DNA of 64,000 nt from the NCBI GenBank assembly GCA_033961575.1, contig CM066730.1:114534523-114598522 (forward strand), given 5' to 3'. Shown here one piece after another: positions 22,899 through 33,882 of this stretch. This stretch comes from Aselliscus stoliczkanus (lineage: Eukaryota > Chordata > Mammalia > Chiroptera > Hipposideridae). Numbering within the stretch: position 1 is the first letter of the stretch; each line of letters begins with the position of its first letter. Made by a program: the position numbers and the translations under genes. The notes under the pieces are model-generated. The model saw only the letters and a list, made by a program, of their open reading frames with translations, had not been told where the DNA came from and did not search any database.

Positions 22899-25141
22899 TA
22901 TTAAATAATATTACCTTCAACTCACACAGAAGTAAAATAAAGAGGGATGCCAAGTATGAGAAAGACATTGGATGGAAAGAAAATTAAAGGGAAAAGAAAC
23001 ATTTTTTAAACTTTTGTGAAAGGTGGTGATAAAAGAGGTTCTTGCAAAGCTATGATCAGGAGCAGAATGGATTTTAGGAGAGGAGATATTCAGGAAACAT
23101 CTCCCTTTGAGTCACGTCAGCTCTGGAAAAAATCCTGGGGCAGGGCCCTTCTGTCTTGAGGTGAAAGCCTCTGAGGTTTATGAGCGGTCGCTCTCTGGAA
23201 GCAGCCATGCTAAAGAAAGCACAGCTGCCTGCCTGCTGAGGGCACAGGGCAGAGGCTGTGTAACAGCCCGGGCAAATTCCCCACATTGCAGTGCCAAGGT
23301 CCATGTATGGTCAAAAGCAAAGGCATGCTGTTGTTTCTATGGATCATTCCCACATCAGGCTTTTCAAACTTGGGTTTGTGTGTGTTCAGGGATGGGGTTC
23401 CCATGGCCCCATAGAGGCAGTATAAAAGCAAACCAGTTTGCCAAAGGAGAAAGAAAAATAACTTTTAATTTGAAAATGCCTAAGGGAGTTGTGCTGGGGC
23501 AGAGGCTGGGGGCCAGGGATGCTGTACTCTGCCTGTCTGCCACCTAAATATTCCTGAGTAATTAATGGGTAGGCAGTTAACTAAGTAGGGGGAAAAACAG
23601 GTGTTTCTCTTTTCCCAAGGGCATCTCTCATTTATTATATATCTAGTCAAAAGTTTCTTTTTGAGTAGATTTTGTCACATACAGCTAAACAGAGGCTGTG
23701 TGAAAAAATCACCCTAAGCAATCATTTTGAGAGCTGCCCTCATTCCACACTGTGTGACTGAATAGAGATCCTCTATTCTTCCCAGTTTGATGGTGAGATG
23801 GAGATTTAACCTCTGCTTGCCATCATTATCAGTTCACTGAGTTTCTGAGTTTAAAACCACAAAGCTCCTGACAATGTAAGTTCCTGGATGTTTGCCCTTG
23901 CCCCATTCCCTCCATGCCTAAAGCAATCCAAACACAGAGCTTACTGAGAAAGGAGAAGATCAATGCAAAACAGTTCCATTACAACATTCCTCTAGATTTT
24001 TCAGAACTCCATCCATGGGGTCTCTAGTCCCAGTGGTCATACAATTAGAGAAAAGAAAAAAAAATGGAATCCAGATAATGAAAGAAAATGAGCAAAGGAC
24101 AGATGCAAATTACAGCATCTTTTTCTGCCTCCATTATAAGCTGCATAGCCCAGCTCATCATAGCATCTGTGTGTAGGATACATTTCCTCAGGTTTCAAAA
24201 GTCTGATGATTCAATGTAGAATGTATGTCACAATAAGGCAACAAAAGAACTGTCCTTTACATAACCCTCGCTGGCAAAATCTCAAGATTTCCTAGACCAT
24301 TTTATGATTCAAGGGGTACCTGGGGTATCTCATATGTGTCCCAAATCACTGCAGGTGTCCTCTGCTTCCACCTCACGGCATTTTCTCTACTTTCTGTCAT
24401 TCCTGACTACCAGATTGACTTACCAGATATGAAAATTGACATCAATGTTTTAGCCAGATATTTCCATCCCAATCGTCTCTTCTAACAGTGTGACCTTGGC
24501 CTCTAGAAGCTTTCCTGGACCTACATAAAAGGAACCTATTCTTTTCCAGTCTAACATATTATCTAGGAAGTTAAAGGCTAGCCATTTATTCTTGGGAGGG
24601 TCTACTCCCTGGGGGACAAGCCATCAACCCCCAACTTGACAGCTATTAATTTTCTCCTCTGGCCAAAGAGAGATTCCCCAGCTATTTATACTAGCCCAGA
24701 TTGTCATGTTGAGGTATGTCCACATTGGTTGACCATACAAGGTCTCACTCTGAGATCCTCGAATACACATGGTCAGGTAAAATAATTTTTACTCAAAGTG
24801 TCACTACTATATGCAGGATAATGTATTAACCCAGATGTTAACCTTATCCTATAACACCAGTGCTTTTGTAGGACTGTCTCTTGTATTTGGATCAAACATA
24901 ACAGAACTTTATTTCTCACTTTAAAAAAAAAAGTGTTCTCTTTCAAGTAATGATCCAAGGTTTCAGACTTATTCCATTTTAACTCCACTATCTTTAACAC
25001 CTGGCACCCAAGGTCACCATGCTCTTTTTCATCAAACTGAAAGAAGGGAAAAGAGATACACACCCATTGTTTAATCCCTTTGACTAAGCATCAACACACT
25101 GTGTATGATCCATTGGTGAAAAGCAATTACATAGATCCCTA
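22896..25141. other. Unassigned sequence with one 146-codon open frame
   Basis: No recognised repeats. The plus-strand frame 23107-23547 (146 codons) is the longest here that is not explained by a mobile element. Its product is Ser/Ala/Gly/Cys-rich with no domain, signal peptide or conserved family I recognise, and a 73-76-codon minus-strand frame overlaps it. Chance in a GC-richer patch is the likeliest explanation. A 96-codon minus frame at 24773-25063 is likewise unrecognised. Confidence 0.4.
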
Positions 25142-25144
25142 CTA

Positions 25145-25226
25145 TTGGGTTTTTGGAAAAGTCATGACCCATTTTTGCAATGAAAAACATAGAAAAAAAT
25201 ACGTCATGACTTTTCCAACAACCCAA
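25145..25226. mobile_element. Mariner-derived MITE, 82 bp
   Basis: The ends 'ttgggtttttggaaaagtca' and its near-exact inverse 'tgacttttccaacaacccaa' form about 24-bp terminal inverted repeats with one mismatch. A TA dinucleotide sits immediately outside each end (25143-25144 and 25227-25228), the mariner target signature. The 'ttgggtt' terminus resembles known mammalian mariner MITEs. It carries no coding sequence. Confidence 0.85.
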
Positions 25227-25574
25227 TAGATGTATAAGTGGTAGGGAGCTGAAAATATAATCCATGGCTAAGAAGTCATTACTAAGCAACCACTTTACAC
25301 CCCGGATGAGGAAGCACAAATGTTGAAGAAAGCCATCACTCAGGCATCACTGCCAGAGCCCTAAGCTAATATATATCTTAACAAAAGAACTGTAACAGTA
25401 TATACTCAATTTTAATTTGCCCTTATTTTGCACTGTTTATGTTCCAGGTGCATTATCCAATTTAGTTTTTACCATAAACCTAAAACGAGACAGGTCATAC
25501 ATATATTATTACTCCACTTTCAAAGAAAGAAATGAATCTTAAGAAATTTCTTTGAAGATTAAACATGAGCTAAA

Positions 25575-27862
25575 AAGGATTATGTCAGTGGGAATGACAG
25601 AATAAGGACCTCCAAAAATCTGCTCCTTCATAAAAGCAAAAAGAACCCTAGCAAAAAATTGGCAAAATCAAAATTTCCAGAACTCTGGAAATTAACCAAA
25701 GGCTTGCAATAAGGAGTATTTATTTACTCAAGAATCCCCATAACAAAAGCAAGCTTTACTGTGTCATGACTTGCCTTATTTCCATCTCCTTCTCCTCAGT
25801 GCTGATGTGGACTTGAAAACCAACAACCAGACAATTATGTATAGTAAAAATCAGTAGTCTAGTAGTCACTAGGGGATTCCCAGAGAAGTGACAGTTCCCT
25901 GAAATCCCCCATTTGAAGGGTTGTCTTTATTTGACCTGACTTTGTGTGAACAGCCTTTCTCCTGAAGGTGTTTATCAAAAACAATCGGCAGCAGTTATAT
26001 AATATTATAGTTGTATGGGGCAGTGATAATAGTTGGGGCAAACAAGATGCTAACCAAGAAACCTAAAAATAAAACTTGATAATGAAATGTTCATTGAGGC
26101 CTTAAAAATCTCTGACATAGTTCTGGAAATCTAGAAATCTATGTGAATATACAGGGCTGTACACATGTCCTCATAAGATCTGAGAAGGCCCTAAACTCTC
26201 ACCTCTGGGCAACCTTGAGGTTCTACAGAAGCAAGAAGGATTAAATATAGTTGTAAATTCCAACCTAAGTGTTGAAGATGTACCCTAGTATACATACAGA
26301 GCTTTTCAGCAAAGACTAGAGACTTATTGGTTCCAGGCATTTAATAAAGTTTCTTTCTAATTATTAGCTTACCACCAAGCTAACTAAACACAGATGTCAG
26401 TGGCTAAATATGAAAAAGAAAGAGGATCATTAGTTCAAGAAGGTCATTAAACAACAACAAATTCTGGGTTGGGAGGAAGAGGGTCTGATTTCCAGAGTTG
26501 CTATATTTTATTATTTAAATGTCTACTTTTCAACAAAAATATATGAAGTATGAAAAAAAAAAAACAAGAAAATATCATCCATACATAAGAAAAACTTAAG
26601 TAAAAAGTAAAGCAAAACTGTCCTTGAGGAAGGCAGATATTAGACTTACTAAACACAGACTTTAAATTGACTATTTTAAATATATGCAAACAACTACAGG
26701 ACATCACATCTAAAGAACTAAAGAAAAGAATGAAAATGATGTCTTACCAAATAGAAATATCAACAGAGATATAGATATTTTAAGTTAGCATAACACAAAT
26801 AGAAATTCTGCAGTTGAAAATTACATATTGAAATGAAAAAGGTTACTAGAGGGAATCACTATCGATGATATCAGTTTTGAGCTGGCCAGAAGAATCAGTG
26901 AATTTGATGATAGGTCAATTGATATTATCCAGTCTGAAGAACATAAAAAAATTTTAAAAAATGAAGGAAGGAAAATGAACAGTCTCAGTTACTTGTAGCA
27001 TACCATAAAGGGTACCCACATATGCACAATGGGAGTCCCAGTAAGTAAGAAGACAGAGAAAGCATCAGAAAGAATATTTGTAGAAATAATGATCAGAAAC
27101 TTCCAAAATTTGATATAAAACATTGATCCATGCATCCATGAACAATAAGTGGGATAAACTCAAAGAGATCCATACCTAGACATAATCAAATTATTGAAAG
27201 TCAAAGAGAAAATCTTGAAAGCAGCAAGAGAGCAGTGACATTATGTACAAGGGATCATCATTAAGATTAACATCTGATTTCTTATCAGAAACCATGGAAG
27301 TTGAACACTGTGGGAAGATATATTCAAAGTGCTGAAATAAAAGGCTTTTCAAGCAAGAATTCTATATCCAGCTAAACTATCCTTCAAAAATGAAGGAGAA
27401 ATTAAATCATTCTCAGATGAACAAAAACTGAGAAAACCAAAACCCCTAAAGCAAAAGTATACTTCATTCATTCTTATGATTTAATAATATCTACTGTGTG
27501 GATACAATACTTTGTGTTTATTATGTAATAGATGAATCTTGAAAACAGTATGCTCAGTGAAAGAAGCCATACACAAAAGGCTGAATATTGTATGATTCCA
27601 TACATATGAAATATCCACAGTAGGCAAATTCATAGAGATAGAAAATAGATTTGTGATTGCAGGAGAAAAATGGGCAAGTGGATAGTAGTTAATAAAGAGT
27701 ATAGGGTTTCTTTTAGGGGTAATAAAAATATACTGGAATTAGTTATGATAGGTGCACAGCCTTTCAACTATAATAGAAACCATTGGATTATGTACTTTAA
27801 AAGTGTGAATTTTGTGGTATGTCAATTATACTTTAAGTAAAATTATAATAAATTTTAGCTTA
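25575..27862 (+). mobile_element. Half-L1-like element: 5' region, ORF1, 3'UTR without ORF2
   Basis: 5' leader-like sequence (25575-about 26700, for example 'ggacctccaaaaatctgctc') is followed by a decayed ORF1 (about 26600-27440). ORF1 landmarks are the coiled-coil-end segment 'caattgatattatccagtct', 'ataatgg'-type and 'gggagtccca' motifs, 'ggataaactcaaagagatcc', and the C-terminal Ser-Glu-Thr-Met / Ile-Leu-Tyr-Pro-type region ending near 'ctgagaaaacc'. About 80 bp later (27520) an L1 3'UTR starts ('atgaatcttgaaaacagtat') and runs to 'tatactttaagtaaaattat'. ORF2 (endonuclease and reverse transcriptase) is absent. This is the architecture known as HAL1, although an L1 with an internal deletion would look the same. 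No intact reading frame remains. Confidence 0.65.
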
Positions 27863-27865
27863 TCC

Positions 27866-27868
<3 letters not shown>

Positions 27869-27953
<85 letters not shown>
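27869..27953. repeat. Compound (TC)n(AC)n microsatellite
   Basis: About 22 TC units pass directly into about 21 AC units, starting a few bases after the L1-type 3' end. It probably grew from the tail region of that element. Confidence 0.97.
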
Positions 27954-27956
<3 letters not shown>

Positions 27957-28130
27957 CAGGTTAGAAATGAGTGGAGATTTTATTTCAACTATGTTGTCAC
28001 TGAGACTTTGCTTATTATGTTTCTTTTTCACCTAGAATAAATACAAAAGGAAAGCACTGAAATATTTCAAAGATTTTTGCAAATTTGATTATCCATTATC
28101 CTAGAAAAATTTTTTCATTTTAATATTTCT

Positions 28131-28742
28131 ATTATATTGCTTTTTATTGCTGCATAACAAATTATCACAAACTGAGTGGCTTAAAACAACACAATTTTAT
28201 TATCTAGCAGTTCTTATGGGCCAGGAGTCCAGGGACTGGTGAGTGGGGTCTTTTGCTCAGTACCTCATTAGGATAAAATCAAAATATCAGCCAGAGCTGG
28301 AGTTTTCATTTGGGGCTCCGTCCTCTTCCAAGTTAATTGGCTTTTGAAAGAATTTAATTCCTTTCGGTTGTAGAACTTCATCTCCCAGAAGCTGCCCACC
28401 ATATCCTACCATGTGGTCCTCTCCATAACATGGAAGTTTCCTTCTTCACAGCTAACAGGAACACATCTTGTTCCTGCTTTTGATTCTGATTTCCAGACCC
28501 TCTTTTAAAAGGCTTATTTAATTAGGTCAGGCCTACCCAAGATAATTCTCCTTTTGATTAACTTAAAATCAACTGATTCAGGACCTTAATCACGTTTGTA
28601 AAATTCATTCACCTTTACCATACCATGTAATCTAATCAAGAGAATGACTCTCTTCATGTTCACAGGTCTGGCTCACATTCAAGGGGAGAGACATATAGAG
28701 GACATGGGTTATTGGGGTTATTCCAGAATCCTAACTACCATA
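28131..28742 (+). mobile_element. Ancient LTR-like repeat (ERVL/MaLR class)
   Basis: It opens with 'ttattgctgcataacaaatt' and 'ctgagtggcttaaaacaaca'. It continues with 'taattaggtcaggcctaccc' and 'cacattcaaggggagagaca', and closes with 'cctaactacca'. The motif order fits a common mammalian LTR with TG...CA ends. It has the same opening as the element at 5942. Subfamily not assigned. Confidence 0.55.
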
Positions 28743-28884
28743 AGTAGGTTCTTTCATGTATGCCGAGTAAATATGGACCTTGCTAAGTCATATGCATATG
28801 CAAGGATTATCACTGTTTAGACACCATTTCGGGAAACCTTATCACGCTACACACCATCAGAGCCAGACTTTGCTTAAGCATAAG

Positions 28885-29007
28885 ACCTAACAGTAGCTTA
28901 TAACACTGGCTACCCATCAGAATAACCTAGGAATTCCTGTTTTCCAACTCCTAGAAATTCTGATTCAATATAGAAGGCATAGCTAACCCCTCTGCACACC
29001 CCCTACA

Positions 29008-29059
<52 letters not shown>

Positions 29060-29115
29060 CTCTCTCTCCTATGTTTTTTAAAAGTTTCAGATAAGCAGCA
29101 AGGTTGAGAATTGTT
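28885..29115 (+). mobile_element. MER5A-like element split by a TC microsatellite
   Basis: 'ctacccatcagaataaccta' and 'agaaattctgattcaatata' form the front, and 'aaggttgagaattgttacc' is the terminal part. The TC tract at 29010-29069 interrupts the element. Confidence 0.55.
29010..29069. repeat. (TC)n microsatellite
   Basis: About 23 uninterrupted TC units, then 'ggtctctctctcct'. It lies inside the MER5A-like repeat. Confidence 0.97.
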
Positions 29116-29217
29116 ACCTTAAGACTCAGCAAGCCACAATTAATTGAGAAGAATAAAAACAGGACTATGAGTAAACTCTATGCTGGCTTGCTAAATAATT
29201 AAAATTATACACATTGG

Positions 29218-30480
29218 AGGTGTGATCAAACAATACAGTGAATGCTGCTGCTGAGTCCCATCTAACAAAAAGGCAGGGATCTTCAATAGAGGAAGCAGCA
29301 CATTGAGCCTTAGTAACAGTGTGTGACAAGTTTCAATTTGTTTGGTACAGTCAGTCAGGTGTGAGCTAGGGTTGAAAGGAGGTGTGTTTTAAAGTGTGCC
29401 ATAAATCATGGATTACAAACAATGCATTAACATGAAATTTTGTTTCAAACTACAAAAAGGAACACACAAAATGTTAAAACTAGTTTATGTTGATGTTACA
29501 GTGACCATGAAGACAGCTACAAGTGGTTTGAGTGATTTCAGTAATGGTTGTGAATCAATTGAAGATGAGGAGAGACCTTCAACACCAAAAATCCAAGAGA
29601 ATACTGAAAAAGTGAAATGATTCAATCAAACTGGCGACTGACTATTAGGAAAATTACTTAGGATCTAAACATCTCTTATGGTTCCATTCAAAGAATTTTA
29701 ACAACAGATTTGAACATGAGGCAAAATTTGTTCCACATGTTTTGACTGTCAAACAAAAGCAACAGCATTTGTCAATTTCGTTGGAGTTGTGTGGTCGTAT
29801 GGCATCAGATTCCAGCTTTTTAAGACATGTCATCATGGGAGATGACACTTGGATCTATGGTCCAGAGACCAAGGTTCAGAATTCTCAATGGAAATCACCC
29901 AGTTTTCCTTGTGCGAAAAAAGTGCATCAATCATAACATCGAGGTGATGTTAATTCTGTTTTTTGACCTTGATGGAATTGTAGGAGCTGAGTTTATACCC
30001 AGGAATACTACGGTGAAACCTGAATATTATAAAAACTTATTAAAGTGTTTAATAAATGATGTGCATTAAAAATGGCCTGAAAATGGGCAAACAGTTTCAT
30101 CCTCCATCGTGACAATGCTCAGCATCACACACCACTTCTGATGTGGCAATTTCTGTCAAATAAAAACATTACAGCATGTCCTCATCCACCTTATTTACCA
30201 GATATGACACTGTGTGACCTCTGGCTTTTCCCCAAAGCCAAAATGATCATGAAGGGTAAACATTTTGAATCAATTCAGGACATGGAGGCAGCCACAATAG
30301 CGCAACTAAAGACACTCACAAAAGAAGATTTCCAGAACTGCTGCAGAAAGTGGCAAGAACAATGGGATAAGTGTCTTTGAAGCAAGGGGTAGTATTTAGA
30401 GGAAGATTAATGGCAATGTGTCTTTTCCCATAATACATTTTTTTAAATTTAAACATTCACCGTAATTTTTGATCACACCT
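29218..30480 (+). mobile_element. Near-full-length mariner element, transposase decayed
   Basis: About 26-bp terminal inverted repeats: 29218-29243 starts 'aggtgtgatcaaacaataca' and 30455-30480 is the inverse, with a few mismatches. The 1263-bp length is normal for a mariner. On the plus strand the transposase is readable in several frames. The N-terminal helix-turn-helix part (29408-29617) includes the D-E-E-R-P linker motif. The catalytic domain carries a GDDTW block (first Asp) and a 'Q-x-S-x-W-K-S-P'-like stretch near 29830-29910, an HRDN-type block near 30105 (second Asp), and PPYLPD-x-x-x-CDLW near 30185-30220 (third Asp), ending near 30380 with W-x-K-C. All three acidic positions are visible, but stops and frameshifts break the gene. 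Confidence 0.9.
29408..30380 (+). pseudogene. Mariner transposase pseudogene
   Basis: Cut-and-paste transposase of the DD34D mariner group, which would act on the element's own terminal repeats. The original product would be about 340 residues. Here it survives as separate open pieces at 29408-29620, 29742-29936, 29827-30069 and 30141-30380, in shifting frames. It is an old, inactive relic rather than a domesticated gene, because the frames are broken. A search of translated pieces against transposase families would confirm the clade. Confidence 0.85.
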
Positions 30481-30554
30481 TTTATGTAACTACTAACAAT
30501 ATTTACTTTAATCTCCAATATCCCCTCAATTTTATTCATAGGGGGAAAATTGTA

Positions 30555-30755
30555 GCATTGAAAAGGAAATCTGTGGTTTAAATGTGAAACATACTTGAAT
30601 TCAAATCTCCACTCCCTCCACTCCATGTATAACTTGTTTATAATCTCTGTAAATTACTTAAAAATCTCAGTCTCATTTCCTCATCCACAGAGTGAGAACA
30701 TTGGTACCTCTTCCACCCACCTCTCAGGAGGAGGATGAAGATGAAAGGGACTGGC
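30555..30755 (+). mobile_element. MIR-like, sense
   Basis: 'ttgaattcaaatctccactc' followed by 'ctcagtctcatttcctcatc' and a 'gagtgagaacattggtacct' block follows MIR order. Degraded. Confidence 0.5.
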
Positions 30756-30759
30756 AAAC

Positions 30760-31600
30760 CTTCTAAATACATGTTGCTGGAGGAAAATCAGAGTCTTTGT
30801 TCTGTAGTCCCTTTGACTTTTGAACAGTGATTCCGTGGATTTGTCCTGTGAGCATCCTTGGGAAAGCTGGTCCTCCTGTCCCCATATTTTGGAAAAGAAA
30901 TGAAGCATTACCTGAAAAGGGACCACTAGGAAACCTGCCCCCTTTCTCTTCGGCTGCCTTCCATTCTCACTGTTTGGCCTCCGCTTTGTGGGATCTGCTT
31001 GACAGGGAAAGAGCCGTACACCTGTGTGCATTAACGGTTATCTGTAGGTAGAGGGGAAATGTTCCCTGAAAATTTTTAATATCATATAACACTCCTCCCT
31101 CACACTACATTACACATAAATTGGACATGCATGGCCAAGTGTAGCACAAAATACTACTCCTGCACCCACCACACCATACTTTCCCCTTGCATTCACCTGG
31201 TTAGCTGCAATTCGTAACCCCTCAGAACCAGCTAGCTACCACTGGCTTACCCAGCTCCTTGCACTCAATACTTCATTTCTCCCACCTGTGTGAGAGGTTA
31301 GGAAACATAGGACATGTGGCCCAACATGAATGAAAAGGAAAATACAGAGTCCTGCATAAAAACAGGACTATTAAAATTATGTTCTTAAACTTGCAAATAA
31401 TAATATGTGTTTTATTTGACTTAAAGGATTGTTGAGAGCATGAAGTAAGAGAATAGATGTTAGGTGCAGTTTGTAACCCGTTAGCCACTAAATAATCATG
31501 TGGTTCAATGGCAATATCTGAAAGTGGGTCAAATAAAATCAGGGGGGAGTAATTCTTATTCCTCAAACTTTTACCCAGGTGTCATATTGTCCTGTTATCA
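30760..31600. other. Unassigned sequence
   Basis: No recognised repeat. The 116-codon frame at 30681-31031 (-) and the 97-codon frame at 31273-31566 (-) have no recognisable domain. Confidence 0.4.
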
Positions 31601-31609
31601 TTAATTGCG

Positions 31610-31890
31610 CATATATAAACCAAGCTACTGGACTATAAGCTCCTTCACAGGAGGGACTGTCGTGTTCATTCAGAATTGTGGCTTTTACCAAAGTAGGAGC
31701 CATGATCTGAGGTACAGGAGGGTAGATGCTTATGTGTCTGTGACAGGTAGCCCAGAGGCATGACATGTCATAGGACTGGAAACCCCAGGAATTTTGCCTG
31801 TTTGGTTTTCTGCTATATCCTCACACTTTAGAACAGTGCGTGGTACAAAATAAGCACTCAGTAAATATTTGTTGAATAAATTTATAGGCA
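31610..31890 (+). mobile_element. L2 3' end, sense
   Basis: 'ctataagctccttcacagga', then 'tagaacagtgcgtggtacaa', then 'aagcactcagtaaatatttg' with 'ttgaataaat' is the classic L2 tail order, with diverged sequence between. Confidence 0.6.
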
Positions 31891-32124
31891 AATGTTTGCT
31901 GACTTGAGATAAAAATTAGGTAAAATTTAATTTGACAGAGTGAAATCAAAGTTGTTTTTATCTCTAGGAGAGGATCAAGTAAGATTGACCGAAGGCAAAG
32001 TTCACAGTCTTTGAGATGTTCTCTTCATATGCCCTTCTCTTACCTTCTCAGAATGGCTCTCCCTCACCCTCTCTGCCTCTCTACTTTTCTCTCATTTTTT
32101 TTACCCCATCATGTTTCATACTGT

Positions 32125-32802
32125 TATTTTTTAATTAACACTTATTGAGGTGACAATGGTTAGTAAAATTACATAGGTTTCAAGTGTACATTTCTGTAAT
32201 ACATCATCTATGATGTCTGACAATTAAGTTCATGAACTTGTTGCAATGTTGTTGCTGACCTTTTTTAAAATCATAGAGATTCTTAATTATGAATTTGTAC
32301 CAAATGGACAAACAGTTAACCAACTTTACTATTTGGAAGTGCTGAAAAGGCTGTTTGAAAACGTTAGACAACCTGAACTTTTCACCAACAATTCATAGCT
32401 CTGGCATCATGACAATGCACCAGTTCACATGGCACTGTCTGTGAGGGAGTTTTGAGCCAGTAAACAAATAACTGTATTGGAATACCCTCCCTACTCACCT
32501 GACCTGGCAGCCAATGACTCCTTTCTTTACCTGAAGATAAAGGAAATATTGAAAGGAAGAAATTTTGATGACATTCAGGACATCAAGGTTAATATGACAA
32601 CAGCTCTGATGGACATTCCGAAAGAGTTCCAAAATTGCTTTAAAGGGTGGACTAGGAGCTGGCATTGGTGCATAGCTTCCCAAGGGGAGTACTTCAAAGG
32701 TGACCATCGTGATATTCAGTATGAGGTATGTAGCACTTTTTCTAGGATGAGTTCACAAACTTAATTGTCCAACTTCACATATATCACATTATGTGTTCAC
32801 TA
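32125..32802 (-). mobile_element. L1-type fragment interrupted by a mariner
   Basis: 'ttattgaggtgacaatggtt' through 'ttcaagtgtacatttctgta' and, after the mariner, 'tatatcacattatgtgttca' resemble one repeat known to me from mammalian (including bat) genomes, probably L1-related and antisense. Joining across the insertion with a single TA restores 'catctatatcac'. Family assignment is tentative. Confidence 0.4.
32211..32779 (+). mobile_element. Internally deleted mariner element (copy 2)
   Basis: 569 bp flanked on both sides by TA (32209-32210 and 32780-32781). The ends are imperfect inverted repeats: 'tgatgtctgacaattaagtt' on the left and the inverse of 'cttaattgtccaacttcaca' on the right. The interior has only the C-terminal half of the transposase (an HDN-x-P-VH-type block, HPPYSPDLA, and an I-K-E-F-Q-N-C-F-type tail to CIASQ). 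The start of the retained coding part and the length match the copy at 609-1179, so both derive from one deleted master. It is incapable of self-mobilisation. Confidence 0.9.
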
Positions 32803-33055
32803 GACATTTCTCCAAAAAGGACATACAGATGGCCAATCGGAATATGAAAAGATGTTTAACCTCACTAATCATCAGAGAAATGCAAATAAAACAACAATGA
32901 GATACAGCCTTATACCGGTTAGAATGGCTATCATTAATAAGACAAATAATAACAAGTTCTGGAGAGCTTGTGGAGAAAAAGGAATACTCATACAGTCTTG
33001 GCGGGAATGCAAATTGGTACAGCTACTATGGAAGGCAGTGTGGAGGTTCCTCATT
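32803..33055 (+). mobile_element. L1 fragment (ORF2 end/3'UTR), sense
   Basis: 'tagacatttctccaaaaagg', 'atgagatacagccttatacc' and 'cttggcgggaatgcaaattg' are landmark motifs of the end of L1 ORF2 and early 3' region. It stops abruptly near 33055. Confidence 0.8.
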
Positions 33056-33344
33056 TTGTTTTATGACTGCCCCAACCCTTGCCTTAGAATCTGGCCCAGG
33101 CCATTTTATTAATGCTCCCAAATTGCCTTCACTTTCTAGCTCCTTCCATATACCACCTCCCCATCACACTTGAGAAACCACACCCATACATTTTTTGGAG
33201 CTGTTAATGTATTTTTGAGTCCTGTTTTTTTAATGTCTTCTTTGCCAGGACTTCAACTCCCACACACCAAACCTCCAGAGTATACTTGCCACTGCCACTT
33301 CCTCCTTACTACTTACCACCTACCAATTGGAGGGATGTTCTATT
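33056..33344. other. Unassigned sequence
   Basis: No repeat or gene recognised between the L1 fragment and the LTR-like element. Confidence 0.4.
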
Positions 33345-33882
33345 CATCAGGGTTATCCAAAGAAACAGAGCCAACAGGATGTATATATAGAAAGAGATTT
33401 ATTATAATGAATAGGTGCACATTAGTGTGACAGCTAAGAAGTCCCAAGACCTGCAGTCCAAGAGCTGAGGACTCAGGGAAGTCAATGGTTTATTTCCAGC
33501 CTAAATCTGAAGGCCTGAAACTCAGGAAAATTAATGGTGTAGTTTTAGTTGGAATGCAGACAGGCTTGAGACCCAGGATGAGCTGATGTTACATTTTAAG
33601 TCTGAAGGCAGGCAAAGCTGATGGGCCAGTTTGAAGCTAGTCAAGCAAGATGAATTCTCTCTCACTTAGGGGAAGGTCAGCCTTTTGGTTCTATTCATGT
33701 CTTCAACTGATTGAATACGGCCCACCCACATTAGGGAGAGCAATTTGCCTTACTTAGTCTTATGATTCAAATGTTAATCCCATTCCAAAACACCATCATA
33801 GACATACCTCAAATAGTGTTTCACTGAATATCTGGGTACTTTGTGGCCCAGTCAAGCTGACACATAAAACTAATCATCACAG
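33345..33882 (+). mobile_element. Ancient LTR-like repeat
   Basis: The signature opening 'cagggttatccaaagaaaca' and 'gagccaacaggatgtatata' is followed by 'ttcaactgattgaatacggc' and 'ccacccacattagggagagc'. It closes with 'gtcaagctgacacataaaac'. The whole order matches a widespread mammalian ERVL/MaLR-class LTR. A short antisense piece of the same family lies at 49034-49148. Confidence 0.6.

Noticed and set aside
23107..23547. 146-codon plus-strand open frame, longest outside clear transposons
   Set aside because: No domain, signal peptide or family resemblance; it overlaps minus-strand frames in a GC-richer patch where chance open frames are expected. No transcript evidence is available.
27869..29069. 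CRISPR-like regular repeats
   Set aside because: They are dinucleotide microsatellites without spacers, in mammalian DNA.
30681..31031. 116-codon minus-strand frame
   Set aside because: Low similarity to anything known to me, partly over a MIR-like repeat; no supporting context.
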